Shown piece by piece: positions 1-5,890 of a stretch of 21,871 bases of DNA (within the stretch, counting starts at the first letter, position 1; the number at the start of each line of letters is the position of its first letter). Both the position numbers and the translations under genes were made by a program. Source of the stretch: FLUQ01 sp031550605. Lineage in GTDB: Bacteria > Desulfobacterota > Desulfovibrionia > Desulfovibrionales > Desulfovibrionaceae. Below the pieces are notes generated by a model. That model ran no database searches, was not told where the DNA came from, and saw only the letters and a list, made by a program, of their open reading frames with translations. The DNA lies in the NCBI GenBank assembly GCA_031550605.1, contig JAVBOK010000007.1, positions 1-21,871 of the forward strand, given 5' to 3'.

Positions 1-43
1 GCCGGGCGGACGTCCGGCGCGCCGCCGGAGGCGGCGCACACGG

Positions 44-65
44 GCCCGGAACCGCGTTTCCGGGC
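44..65. other. Perfect hairpin upstream of queF
   Basis: Arms of 8 bp (44-51 and 58-65, GCCCGGAA/TTCCGGGC) enclose a 6-base loop. Neither side carries a T-tract, so it is not a classical intrinsic terminator. It lies in the 149 bases before queF, in which I see no gene. It could be the 3' structure of an upstream transcript or part of the queF leader. Confidence 0.35.
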
Positions 66-149
66 AAAGCGGTCCTCATCCGCCGGCCGCCGGCCGATGG
101 CGGGACCAGGACCGGAAGAACGCGCCGATGCGCGCACAGGAGCCTTCGC

Positions 150-647
150 ATGCCCTCATCCGCCGGGACATCCCGTAAAAAACCCGCGGCCGCGGGAAGC
201 CCGGAAACCGCCGGACTGACCAAACTGGGCTCGCCGGCCGAATACCGTTTCGACAAACCCGGACCGGACCTGCTGGAAGCCTTCGCCAACCGCTATCCGA
301 ACCGCGATTACGTCATCACCTTCGTCCATCCGGAATTCACCAGCCTGTGCCCCATGACGGGCCAGCCGGATTTCGCGACCGTCACCGTGCGCTACGTGCC
401 GGCCGAACGCTGCGTTGAATCGAAATCCTTCAAACTGTACATGGCCGCATACCGCAACCACGGCTCGTTCATGGAGAGCCTGACCAACGCCATTGCCGAC
501 GACCTGATCGCCGTGCTCGCCCCCCGCCGCCTGACGGTGGAAGGCGCGTTCAACGTGCGCGGCGGCACGGCCATCACCGTGCGCGTGGACCACACGGACC
601 CCGGGCTGCCCAGGGCCCGGGCGGAAACGCTGGCCGGACTCTGGTGA
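150..647 (+). CDS. queF: NADPH-dependent 7-cyano-7-deazaguanine (preQ0) reductase QueF
   Basis: A 165-residue protein that reduces the nitrile of preQ0 to preQ1 in queuosine tRNA-modification synthesis; cytosolic. The family signature E-S-K-S-F-K-L-Y is at residues 90-97. The catalytic cysteine lies in S-L-C-P-M-T-G-Q-P-D-F (Cys67, with Asp74 as the acid/base residue), which forms the covalent thioimide in characterised QueF. The length matches the short unimodular (YkvM-type) form rather than the ~280-residue E. coli type. The first ~25 residues are a low-complexity extension. The start is supported by GGAG at 139-142, 7 bases upstream of the ATG. It precedes the glycerophosphotransferase-like gene by 25 bases and is probably cotranscribed with it. 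I found no preQ1 riboswitch in the 149 bases upstream. Confidence 0.95.
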   Translation: MPSSAGTSRKKPAAAGSPETAGLTKLGSPAEYRFDKPGPDLLEAFANRYPNRDYVITFVHPEFTSLCPMTGQPDFATVTVRYVPAERCVESKSFKLYMAAYRNHGSFMESLTNAIADDLIAVLAPRRLTVEGAFNVRGGTAITVRVDHTDPGLPRARAETLAGLW

Positions 648-672
648 AAAAGGGCCCGCCGCAGGGGAACGC

Positions 673-1971
673 ATGATCCGCCGGGGAATATTGCCGCTGC
701 TGCTGGCCTGCCTGCTGCTGGCCGCGCTGCCGGTTCCGGCCCGGGCCTATCTGGACCCCGGCACGGGCAATGTGCTGATTTACGCGGCCATCAGCATTCT
801 GGGGGCCTCCGCATACCTGATCAAGGGGCTGTGGTACCGCCTGCGCGGCCTGGCCGGGTTTTCCCGAACGCGCAAAGAGGCGGTCACCGGGCATGACGAA
901 CTGGTGCTCTTTTCCGAGGGCAAACCATACTGGCTCACCTTCAAGCCCGTCATTGAAGCCCTGCTGCGGCGGAACCGCCCCTTCCGCTATCTGAGCATGG
1001 ACATCGAGGACCCGGCTCTGGAAATCGAGGACGAACGCATGCGCTCGCGCTACATCGGCGAAGGCTCCGCCGCCTTTGCCAGGGCCTGTTCCGTCAGGGC
1101 CAGGGTCATGCTGGCCACCACCCCCAACATCGGCACCCCCGGCTATCCCATGCCCGCCCCCAGGGGGGTGGACTGCCTGGCCCACATTCTGCACGGGGTC
1201 GGCGACGTGGGCATGTACCACAAATACTCGCTGGACCGGCACCAGGCGGTGCTGATGATGGGCGATTTCATGCTGGATTCCATCCGCCGCCTCGAGCGCC
1301 TGCGCGGCCTTCCGGAAAAGGAATGCGTCAGCGTGGGCATGCCCTATTTCGACGAGATGGCCCGGCGCGTGGACGCCGGCGCGGCCACGGACGACCCGGC
1401 CACCGTGCTGTTCGCGCCGTCCTGGGGGGCCAAAAGCTGCCTTGGCCCCTGCGGCGCTCTGGTCGTCGGCGAACTGCTGGACGCCGGGTTCGCGGTCATC
1501 CTGCGGCCGCACCCGCAGAGTTTCCGCGTCGAAAAAACGCTGGTCGACGCGCTGACGGAACGTTTCGCCGCCCATCCGCGCTTCGCGCTGGACACGGCCC
1601 TCAGCGGCACGGCGTCCATGAACAGGGCCCGGCTGCTCGTTTCCGACGCGTCCGGCGTCCGTTTCGACTTCGCCTTTTTGGACGAGCGGCCCGTGATCAC
1701 CCTGGCCCCGGAAAAGGCGGACATGGCCCCCTATGACGCCAGCGACCTGGAATACATCTGGGAGGACGAGGCCGCGCGCATGATCGGCCCCGTGGTTCCC
1801 GCGCGGGGGCTTGCCTCCGTCCTGCCGCTGGTGGAACGGGCCCTGGCCATGCCGGCAGGCGCCATAGCCGGCTACCGCGACAGGCATATGGCCTGCCCCG
1901 GCCGGGCCGGCGAAGCCGTCGCCGACTGGGCCGTCGCCAAAATCGCCGCAACCGGAGGGAAACCGGCATGA
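673..1971 (+). CDS. CDP-glycerol glycerophosphotransferase family protein (TagB/TagF-like)
   Basis: A 432-residue protein. An N-terminal signal peptide or anchor (residues 1-25, ending A-R-A) is followed by Y-L-D-P-G-T-G-N, a motif common at the head of small membrane proteins, and a second hydrophobic stretch at about 33-53. The remainder resembles the CDP-glycerol:polyglycerophosphate glycerophosphotransferase fold: H-I-L-H-G at 171-175, L-F-A-P-S-W at 246-251, L-R-P-H-P-Q at 277-282 and L-L-V-S-D-A-S-G-V-R-F-D-F-A at 321-334. Known relatives transfer glycerol phosphate from CDP-glycerol to a wall or capsule polymer at the inner membrane face. In this Gram-negative-looking genome the acceptor is unknown, so the substrate is inference. 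GGGGA lies 5 bases before the ATG. The stop overlaps the next start by 4 bases (ATGA), indicating translational coupling. Confidence 0.78.
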   Translation: MIRRGILPLLLACLLLAALPVPARAYLDPGTGNVLIYAAISILGASAYLIKGLWYRLRGLAGFSRTRKEAVTGHDELVLFSEGKPYWLTFKPVIEALLRRNRPFRYLSMDIEDPALEIEDERMRSRYIGEGSAAFARACSVRARVMLATTPNIGTPGYPMPAPRGVDCLAHILHGVGDVGMYHKYSLDRHQAVLMMGDFMLDSIRRLERLRGLPEKECVSVGMPYFDEMARRVDAGAATDDPATVLFAPSWGAKSCLGPCGALVVGELLDAGFAVILRPHPQSFRVEKTLVDALTERFAAHPRFALDTALSGTASMNRARLLVSDASGVRFDFAFLDERPVITLAPEKADMAPYDASDLEYIWEDEAARMIGPVVPARGLASVLPLVERALAMPAGAIAGYRDRHMACPGRAGEAVADWAVAKIAATGGKPA

Positions 1972-2474
1972 ATCCGCTTTTCATCCCCGCCGCAACCGAT
2001 GCCGATTTTCTGGAAATCGCCGCTCTGGGACGGGAAATATGGAGGGAGCACTACACCCCCATCATCGGCGCCGCCCAGGTGGAGTATATGCTGGAAAAAT
2101 TCCAGTCCGCGAAAGTCATGAAACAACAGGCCGATGACGGCTACACCTATGTGAAGGCTTACGCGGACGGCCGCCTTGCGGGTTATTGCGGCGTGCAGCC
2201 CCAGCCTGACAGCAGCCTTTTTCTCAGTAAGCTCTATATTCACAAAGAGTTCCGGGGACGCGGCCTGGGCCGGGCGCTGCTGGGCCGCGCTGTCGGGCCG
2301 TTCGTCATGACAGGCGGCGTCAAAGTCTGGCTGACCGTCAACAGGCACAACGCCGGGTCCATCGCCGCCTATAAAAAAATGGGCTTCGCCGTGGAACGCG
2401 AACAGGTCAGCGATATCGGGAACGGCTACGTCATGGATGATTACGTGATGCGCCGCATCGTCGCCGCAGGCTGA
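1968..2474 (+). CDS. GNAT-family N-acetyltransferase
   Basis: A 168-residue single-domain GNAT acetyltransferase. The acetyl-CoA pyrophosphate-binding motif R-G-R-G-L-G is at 96-101, directly after strand L-S-K-L-Y-I (86-91). The C-terminal N-R-H-N-A-G-S-I-A-A-Y-K-K-M-G-F block (125-140) is the usual motif B. The N-terminal I-W-R-E-H-Y-T-P-I-I-G and Q-V-E-Y-M-L segments are typical of a common, mostly uncharacterised GNAT subgroup, so the substrate cannot be named. The ATG sits inside the stop of the preceding gene (ATGA overlap). Codon choice is somewhat less GC-rich than in the neighbours (for example around 2100-2250), which may reflect transfer but is weak evidence. No clear terminator follows until the palindrome at 2792. 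Confidence 0.88.
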   Translation: MNPLFIPAATDADFLEIAALGREIWREHYTPIIGAAQVEYMLEKFQSAKVMKQQADDGYTYVKAYADGRLAGYCGVQPQPDSSLFLSKLYIHKEFRGRGLGRALLGRAVGPFVMTGGVKVWLTVNRHNAGSIAAYKKMGFAVEREQVSDIGNGYVMDDYVMRRIVAAG

Positions 2475-2843
2475 CGCGCCCGCCGCCGGCGTTTTCTCCC
2501 GCCTCCTTCTCCCCGTGGGCCGCCGCGGAAAATCGGCCGTGCGAGATAAAATTCCGCATGGATAGCGGCAACGGGATATTTCAAAACCCGGTGCATTCGC
2601 AAAAAAACCATGCTGACGTTCAGGACCGTTTCCATCGTCGAACTGGCTTTTTCCGGCAACGTGCTGCGCGAATTCTACCGCATGGATCTCGGCAACGGAT
2701 CCGTGGTGGATGTCGCCACGGGGCAGCCCGTGAAGCAGCCCCGCGGCCGGGCCGGTTTTTTCGCGGTCCGCGCCGGAAACTCTTTCCCAACGAAAAACGG
2801 CGCGCGCGCGCCGTTTTTCCGTCGGGGCCGGGTTCCGTTGCGC
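2475..2843. other. Convergent intergenic region without a confident gene
   Basis: A 369-base gap between the GNAT gene and the converging oxidoreductase operon. It contains a moderately AT-rich patch (about 2535-2610) and then a plus-strand reading frame starting at 2610, whose first ~60 residues look protein-like (V-S-I-V-E-L-A-F-S-G-N-V-L-R-E-F-Y-R-M-D-L). That frame has no ribosome binding site and runs on antisense into the gamma-subunit gene. It may be a decayed gene or a small unrecognised one, but I do not call it. The bidirectional terminator at 2792-2819 closes the gap. Confidence 0.5.
2792..2819. terminator. Bidirectional intrinsic terminator
   Basis: A 28-base perfect palindrome: A5 on the left, a CGG(CG)nCCG core and T5 on the right, so each strand reads a GC stem followed by a T-tract. 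It lies 25 bases past the minus-strand gamma-subunit stop and also serves transcripts arriving from the queF operon. Confidence 0.88.
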
Positions 2844-3383
2844 TTACGCCGCGCGTTCGTATCCGGCGCGCAGGGCTTTCACGTTGGCGGGGATAAGGCC
2901 GGCCTTGGGGAACACATGGTGCAGGGCGCTTTCCACCGCTTCCAGGGGCATCACGTTGGTGGCCCTGATGTACGCGCCCATGGCCACCATGTTGACCATG
3001 CGGGCGCTGCCCAGTTCATGGGCCATATCGTTGAACGGCAGGGCGATGGTGCGCACGCGCCCTTTTTCAATCATCTTTTCATCGATCAGCGAGGAATTGA
3101 CCACCTGCACCCCGCCGTCTTCCAGCCGGGGCTGGAATTTTTCCAGGGACGGCTGGTTGAGCACGATGATGCTTTTGGGTTTCAGGATGATGGGGGACCC
3201 GATTTCCTCGTCGGACACCACCACCGTGCAGTTCGATGTGCCGCCGCGCATTTCCGGGCCGTAGACCGGAATGAACGTCACGTTGAGGCCCGCGTCCATG
3301 CCGGCGTACGCCAGCAGGTTGCCGATCAGCATGACGCCCTGCCCGCCGAAACCGGCCATTATCACGTCCTGGTAGAGTTTCAT
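2844..3383 (-). CDS. 2-oxoacid:ferredoxin oxidoreductase, gamma subunit
   Basis: A 179-residue gamma subunit of a four-subunit 2-oxoacid:acceptor oxidoreductase, which oxidatively decarboxylates a 2-oxoacid to an acyl-CoA and reduces ferredoxin. Family features: A-G-F-G-G-Q-G-V at residues 10-17, the typical opening; Y-G-P-E-M-R-G-G-T-S-N-C around 41-52; and the A-R-M-V-N-M-V-A-M-G-A segment near 127-137. The length is normal. The start overlaps the beta-subunit stop by ATGA (3380-3383). It is the last gene of the operon and is followed by the bidirectional terminator. Gamma sequences alone do not separate 2-oxoglutarate from branched-chain 2-oxoacid enzymes, so the substrate is inferred from the alpha subunit. 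Confidence 0.92.
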   Translation of the reverse strand: MKLYQDVIMAGFGGQGVMLIGNLLAYAGMDAGLNVTFIPVYGPEMRGGTSNCTVVVSDEEIGSPIILKPKSIIVLNQPSLEKFQPRLEDGGVQVVNSSLIDEKMIEKGRVRTIALPFNDMAHELGSARMVNMVAMGAYIRATNVMPLEAVESALHHVFPKAGLIPANVKALRAGYERAA

Positions 3384-4228
3384 GCGCCGGCCTCCGCGAT
3401 GCTGTTGACGTCCTTGAAGGTGCCCAGGGGGAAATAGGGGATCATCTCTTCGCGGATGCGGGTGTTGGCCTGGACGGGATCCATGTGCCAGTTGGACGGG
3501 CAGCCGGAAAGCAGTTCCACGAAACCGAAACCGATATCCTGCACCTGCACTTCAAAGGCCCGGCGCAGGGCTTTTTTGGCGTCGCGGATGTTCCTGACGC
3601 TGTCCAGGGACACGCGGGCGGCATAGGCCGTGCCGCCCAGGCCGCCGATGATTTCCGCCATGCGGATGGGGCCGCCTTCGCGTTCAAGGCAGCGGCCGGC
3701 GGGGCAGGTGGTGGTTTTCTGGCCCACCAGGGTGGTGGGGGCCATCTGGCCGCCGGTCATGCCGTACACGGTGTTGTTGACGAAAACCACGGACATGCGT
3801 TCCCCGCGGTTGGCGGCGTGCATGATTTCCGCCATGCCGATGGAAGCCAGGTCGCCGTCGCCCTGATAGGTGAAAACAAAAGCGTCGGGACGGGCGTGCT
3901 TGAGGCCCGTGGCCGCGGCCGGGCCGCGGCCGTGGGGGGCTTCCACCGCGTCCACGGTGATGTAGTTGTAGATGAACACGGAGCAGCCGATGGAGCTGAC
4001 GCAGACGGTTTTTTCGCGCAGGTCCATTTCGTCGAGCAGTTCCGCCACCAGGCGGTGGGCAATCCCGTGATGGCAGCCGGGGCAGTAATGCGTGGCCCGG
4101 TCGATAAGCGAATCCGGGCCGCCGAAGGCCAGCGTTTCCCCCTCCCGGACGGAGCAGTCGGCCCCGGCCGCGCCGCAGGCGGGGCCGTCGTCTTCGGGCA
4201 GGGAAAGTTCGTTGATGTCCGGAGCCAT
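3380..4228 (-). CDS. 2-oxoacid:ferredoxin oxidoreductase, beta subunit (TPP-binding)
   Basis: A 282-residue thiamine-diphosphate-binding subunit. The TPP/Mg motif starts at G-D-G-D (123-126) and closes at N-N (151-152) before T-V-Y-G-M-T-G-G-Q. The cluster-associated Y-C-P-G-C-H-H-G is at 48-55, with S-I-G-C-S at 79-83. The first ~45 residues are an acidic extension before the conserved core that most relatives lack or have shorter. The frame stays open further upstream, but the ATG at 4228 is chosen because it shares one base with the alpha-subunit stop (TAATG) and has AGGA just upstream. The enzyme forms the hydroxyalkyl-TPP intermediate in complex with alpha, gamma and the ferredoxin-like subunit. 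Confidence 0.93.
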   Translation of the reverse strand: MAPDINELSLPEDDGPACGAAGADCSVREGETLAFGGPDSLIDRATHYCPGCHHGIAHRLVAELLDEMDLREKTVCVSSIGCSVFIYNYITVDAVEAPHGRGPAAATGLKHARPDAFVFTYQGDGDLASIGMAEIMHAANRGERMSVVFVNNTVYGMTGGQMAPTTLVGQKTTTCPAGRCLEREGGPIRMAEIIGGLGGTAYAARVSLDSVRNIRDAKKALRRAFEVQVQDIGFGFVELLSGCPSNWHMDPVQANTRIREEMIPYFPLGTFKDVNSIAEAGA

Positions 4229-5298
4229 TATTTCCTCCCCAGAGCGTCCAGAATGGGCGCGATAAAATCGTCGGCGCCGGGGATATTGCCCGGCATGATC
4301 CCGTGAAAGGCGGAATCGGCCACGGTGCGGATGGCCAGACGCACGTCGTCCACCATCTGGCCCGTGTTGTGTTCGATGGTCAGGAAACGCCGCCCTTTTT
4401 TCGCCAGGTCCAGCAGCACGGCGGAAGGAAAGGGGTACAGCGTGACCGGCCGCACCAGGCCCACCTTGTGGCCGGCCTCCCGCAGTTTGCGGATGGCGCT
4501 TTTGGCTATGCGGGCCATGGAACCGTAGGCCACGATGATCAGTTCCGCGTCGTCGGCCAGGAACTGTTCCGCCCGCGCTTCCGCCTGCATGGCCGCGTAT
4601 TTGGCGGCCAGCTTGCGGTTGTGATTCGCCAGGGCGCCTTCCTCCAGATGCAGGGATTTGATCAGGCGCTTGGGCCTGCCGCCCGCGCCGGAAACTTCCC
4701 ATTCGGACGCCGTGTAGTTGTCGGGCTTGCCCATGTCCCGCAGGACCACGGGCTCTTTCATGGTGCCCACGATGCCGTCGCCCAGCACGATGACCGGGTT
4801 GCGGTATTTGAAGGCCAGGTCAAAAGCCTGCTGCATCATGTCGTAGGCTTCCTGGCAGGTGGACGGCGCCAGCACCAGGGTACGGTAGTCGCCGTGCCCG
4901 CCGCCGCGCGTGCTCTGATAATAATCTCCCTGGGCCGGGCCGATGTCGCCCAGGCCCGGGCCGCCGCGGTTCATGTTCACGATCACGCCGGGCAGCTCGC
5001 TGCCGGCCATATACGAAATGGCTTCCTGCATCAGCGAAATGCCGGGACTGGACGAACTGGTCATGGCCCGGACCCCGGCGGAAACCGCGCCCAGCAGCAT
5101 GTTGGCGGCCGCGACCTCGCTTTCCGCCTGCACGAAGGAACCGCCGCTTTCGGGCAGCGCCCGGGACAGCATTTCCGGAATTTCGTTCTGGGGCGTGATG
5201 GGATAGCCGAAATAGCACTTGCAGCCGGCGGCGATGGCGCCGTAGCCCACGGCCTCGTTCCCCTTGATGAACACGCGGTTGGATTCGGCCTTGCTCAT
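4228..5298 (-). CDS. vorB: 2-oxoacid:ferredoxin oxidoreductase, alpha subunit (VorB-type)
   Basis: A 356-residue alpha subunit. Diagnostic segments include F-I-K-G-N-E-A-V near the N-terminus, C-Y-F-G-Y-P-I-T-P-Q-N-E-I (about 29-41), Q-A-E-S-E-V-A-A-A-N-M, S-S-S-P-G-I-S-L-M-Q-E-A, G-D-I-G-P-A-Q-G-D-Y and a C-terminal transketolase-C-like part with V-G-L-V-R-P-V-T-L-Y-P-F-P. By recall it is closest to the branched-chain 2-oxoacid (3-methyl-2-oxobutanoate) VorB proteins, so a role in Val/Leu/Ile-derived 2-oxoacid metabolism is favoured. KorA for 2-oxoglutarate is the main alternative. The start is supported by the ATGA overlap with the ferredoxin gene (5295-5298); the stop overlaps the beta start. 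The gene order ferredoxin-alpha-beta-gamma matches the KorDABC/Vor arrangement. Confidence 0.88.
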   Translation of the reverse strand: MSKAESNRVFIKGNEAVGYGAIAAGCKCYFGYPITPQNEIPEMLSRALPESGGSFVQAESEVAAANMLLGAVSAGVRAMTSSSSPGISLMQEAISYMAGSELPGVIVNMNRGGPGLGDIGPAQGDYYQSTRGGGHGDYRTLVLAPSTCQEAYDMMQQAFDLAFKYRNPVIVLGDGIVGTMKEPVVLRDMGKPDNYTASEWEVSGAGGRPKRLIKSLHLEEGALANHNRKLAAKYAAMQAEARAEQFLADDAELIIVAYGSMARIAKSAIRKLREAGHKVGLVRPVTLYPFPSAVLLDLAKKGRRFLTIEHNTGQMVDDVRLAIRTVADSAFHGIMPGNIPGADDFIAPILDALGRK

Positions 5299-5522
5299 GA
5301 CGCGGCCCCTCCTTTTTTGCTCCGGTATACGCGGATGGCGCAATCGGGGCAGATCAGCGCGCAGGATGCGCAACCGGTGCACGCATCCATGTCCGCCACT
5401 TCCACAACCGTGTACCCCTGACGATTGAATCTGTCGGATTTTCTGATGATTTTCTTGGGACACAATGTGGTGCACAAAAGGCAGCCCTTACAGCGTTCCT
5501 CTAAAAAAACAACCCGTGACAT
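5295..5522 (-). CDS. 2-oxoacid:ferredoxin oxidoreductase, delta (2[4Fe-4S] ferredoxin) subunit
   Basis: A 75-residue ferredoxin subunit that relays electrons from the TPP site to free ferredoxin. Two complete cluster-binding sets are visible: C11-x2-C14-x2-C17-x3-C21-P and C48-x2-C51-x2-C54-x3-C58-P, so it should carry two [4Fe-4S] clusters; there is an extra Cys61. A basic tail (R-V-Y-R-S-K-K) ends the protein. The frame is open further upstream, but the ATG at 5522 is chosen because A-G-G-G-A lies 5 bases before it and the N-terminus M-S-R-V-V-F-L-E-E-R leads straight into the first cluster motif. It is the first gene of the operon, behind the promoter at 5603-5630. Confidence 0.93.
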   Translation of the reverse strand: MSRVVFLEERCKGCLLCTTLCPKKIIRKSDRFNRQGYTVVEVADMDACTGCASCALICPDCAIRVYRSKKGGAAS

Positions 5523-5587
5523 GGCATTCCCTTTACGCGGACGCGACGTTATGGAGAAAGACGGGAAATTCCCGGCAAGCGCCCGTT

Positions 5588-5612
5588 GTTGTATCGGCAA
5601 CAGATATACAAC
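5588..5612. promoter_or_regulatory. Palindromic operator candidate for the oxidoreductase operon
   Basis: A perfect 7-base inverted repeat, GTTGTAT (5588-5594) and ATACAAC (5606-5612), separated by 11 bases. It overlaps the -10 element and start region of the predicted minus-strand promoter, the position expected for a repressor. The regulator is not identified. Confidence 0.5.
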
Positions 5613-5630
5613 TTTTTCCCCCGCCTGCAA
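5603..5630 (-). promoter_or_regulatory. Sigma-70-type promoter for the 2-oxoacid oxidoreductase operon
   Basis: On the minus strand, TTGCAG (-35, 5630-5625) and TATATC (-10, 5608-5603) are 16 bases apart. Transcription would start near 5596, giving a leader of about 75 bases before the ferredoxin ATG. It sits in one of the few AT-rich patches of the region. Confidence 0.5.
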
Positions 5631-5772
5631 CCCCCCTTGCGGAACGGGAAGGCCGGGCGGCGGCTGCATTTGGCGTGATCCCGCGCCGGCCGCGCCCCCG
5701 CGAAGGCCGGGATGCCCCGGCACACTCCGCCCCGCCCGGAACGCGCCCTCCCCGCGCCGAAAGCCCCACGGC

Positions 5773-5802
5773 TTGCATTATCCTTTCATGTATGCTTATT
5801 CT
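5773..5802 (+). promoter_or_regulatory. Sigma-70-type promoter for the repeat-rich protein
   Basis: TTGCAT (5773-5778) and TATTCT (5797-5802) are 18 bases apart in a locally AT-rich stretch. The leader would be about 80 bases. Matches to consensus are 4 of 6 at each hexamer, so the call is moderate. Confidence 0.45.
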
Positions 5803-5890
5803 CTGCCGAATCAGGCCGAATGTTTTGTCCACGCCGCGCGTTCTCCGGCCGTGCCGCAAAAACGCGCGGGACAACCAGGCTAAGGTGCAT

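Larger units (their letters stand above)
5523..5890. other. Divergent intergenic region with promoters in both directions
   Basis: A 368-base region between the minus-strand oxidoreductase operon and the plus-strand repeat protein. It holds the candidate minus promoter and palindromic operator near 5588-5630, a GC-rich middle (about 5631-5770) in which I see no gene, and the candidate plus promoter at 5773-5802. Frames open across it are extensions of the flanking genes. Confidence 0.6.

Noticed and set aside
1..149. preQ1 riboswitch before queF
   Set aside because: The leader is GC-rich with no A-rich tail or short pseudoknot core typical of preQ1 aptamers; only a simple hairpin is seen.
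574..1887. 437-residue minus-strand frame over the glycerophosphotransferase-like gene
   Set aside because: Low-complexity translation and full overlap with a plus-strand gene that has family motifs, a ribosome binding site and operon coupling.
5465..5890. Longer start for the Ala/Pro-rich protein at 5465
   Set aside because: The extension overlaps the ferredoxin gene and both candidate promoters, has no ribosome binding site and is unlike the rest of the protein.
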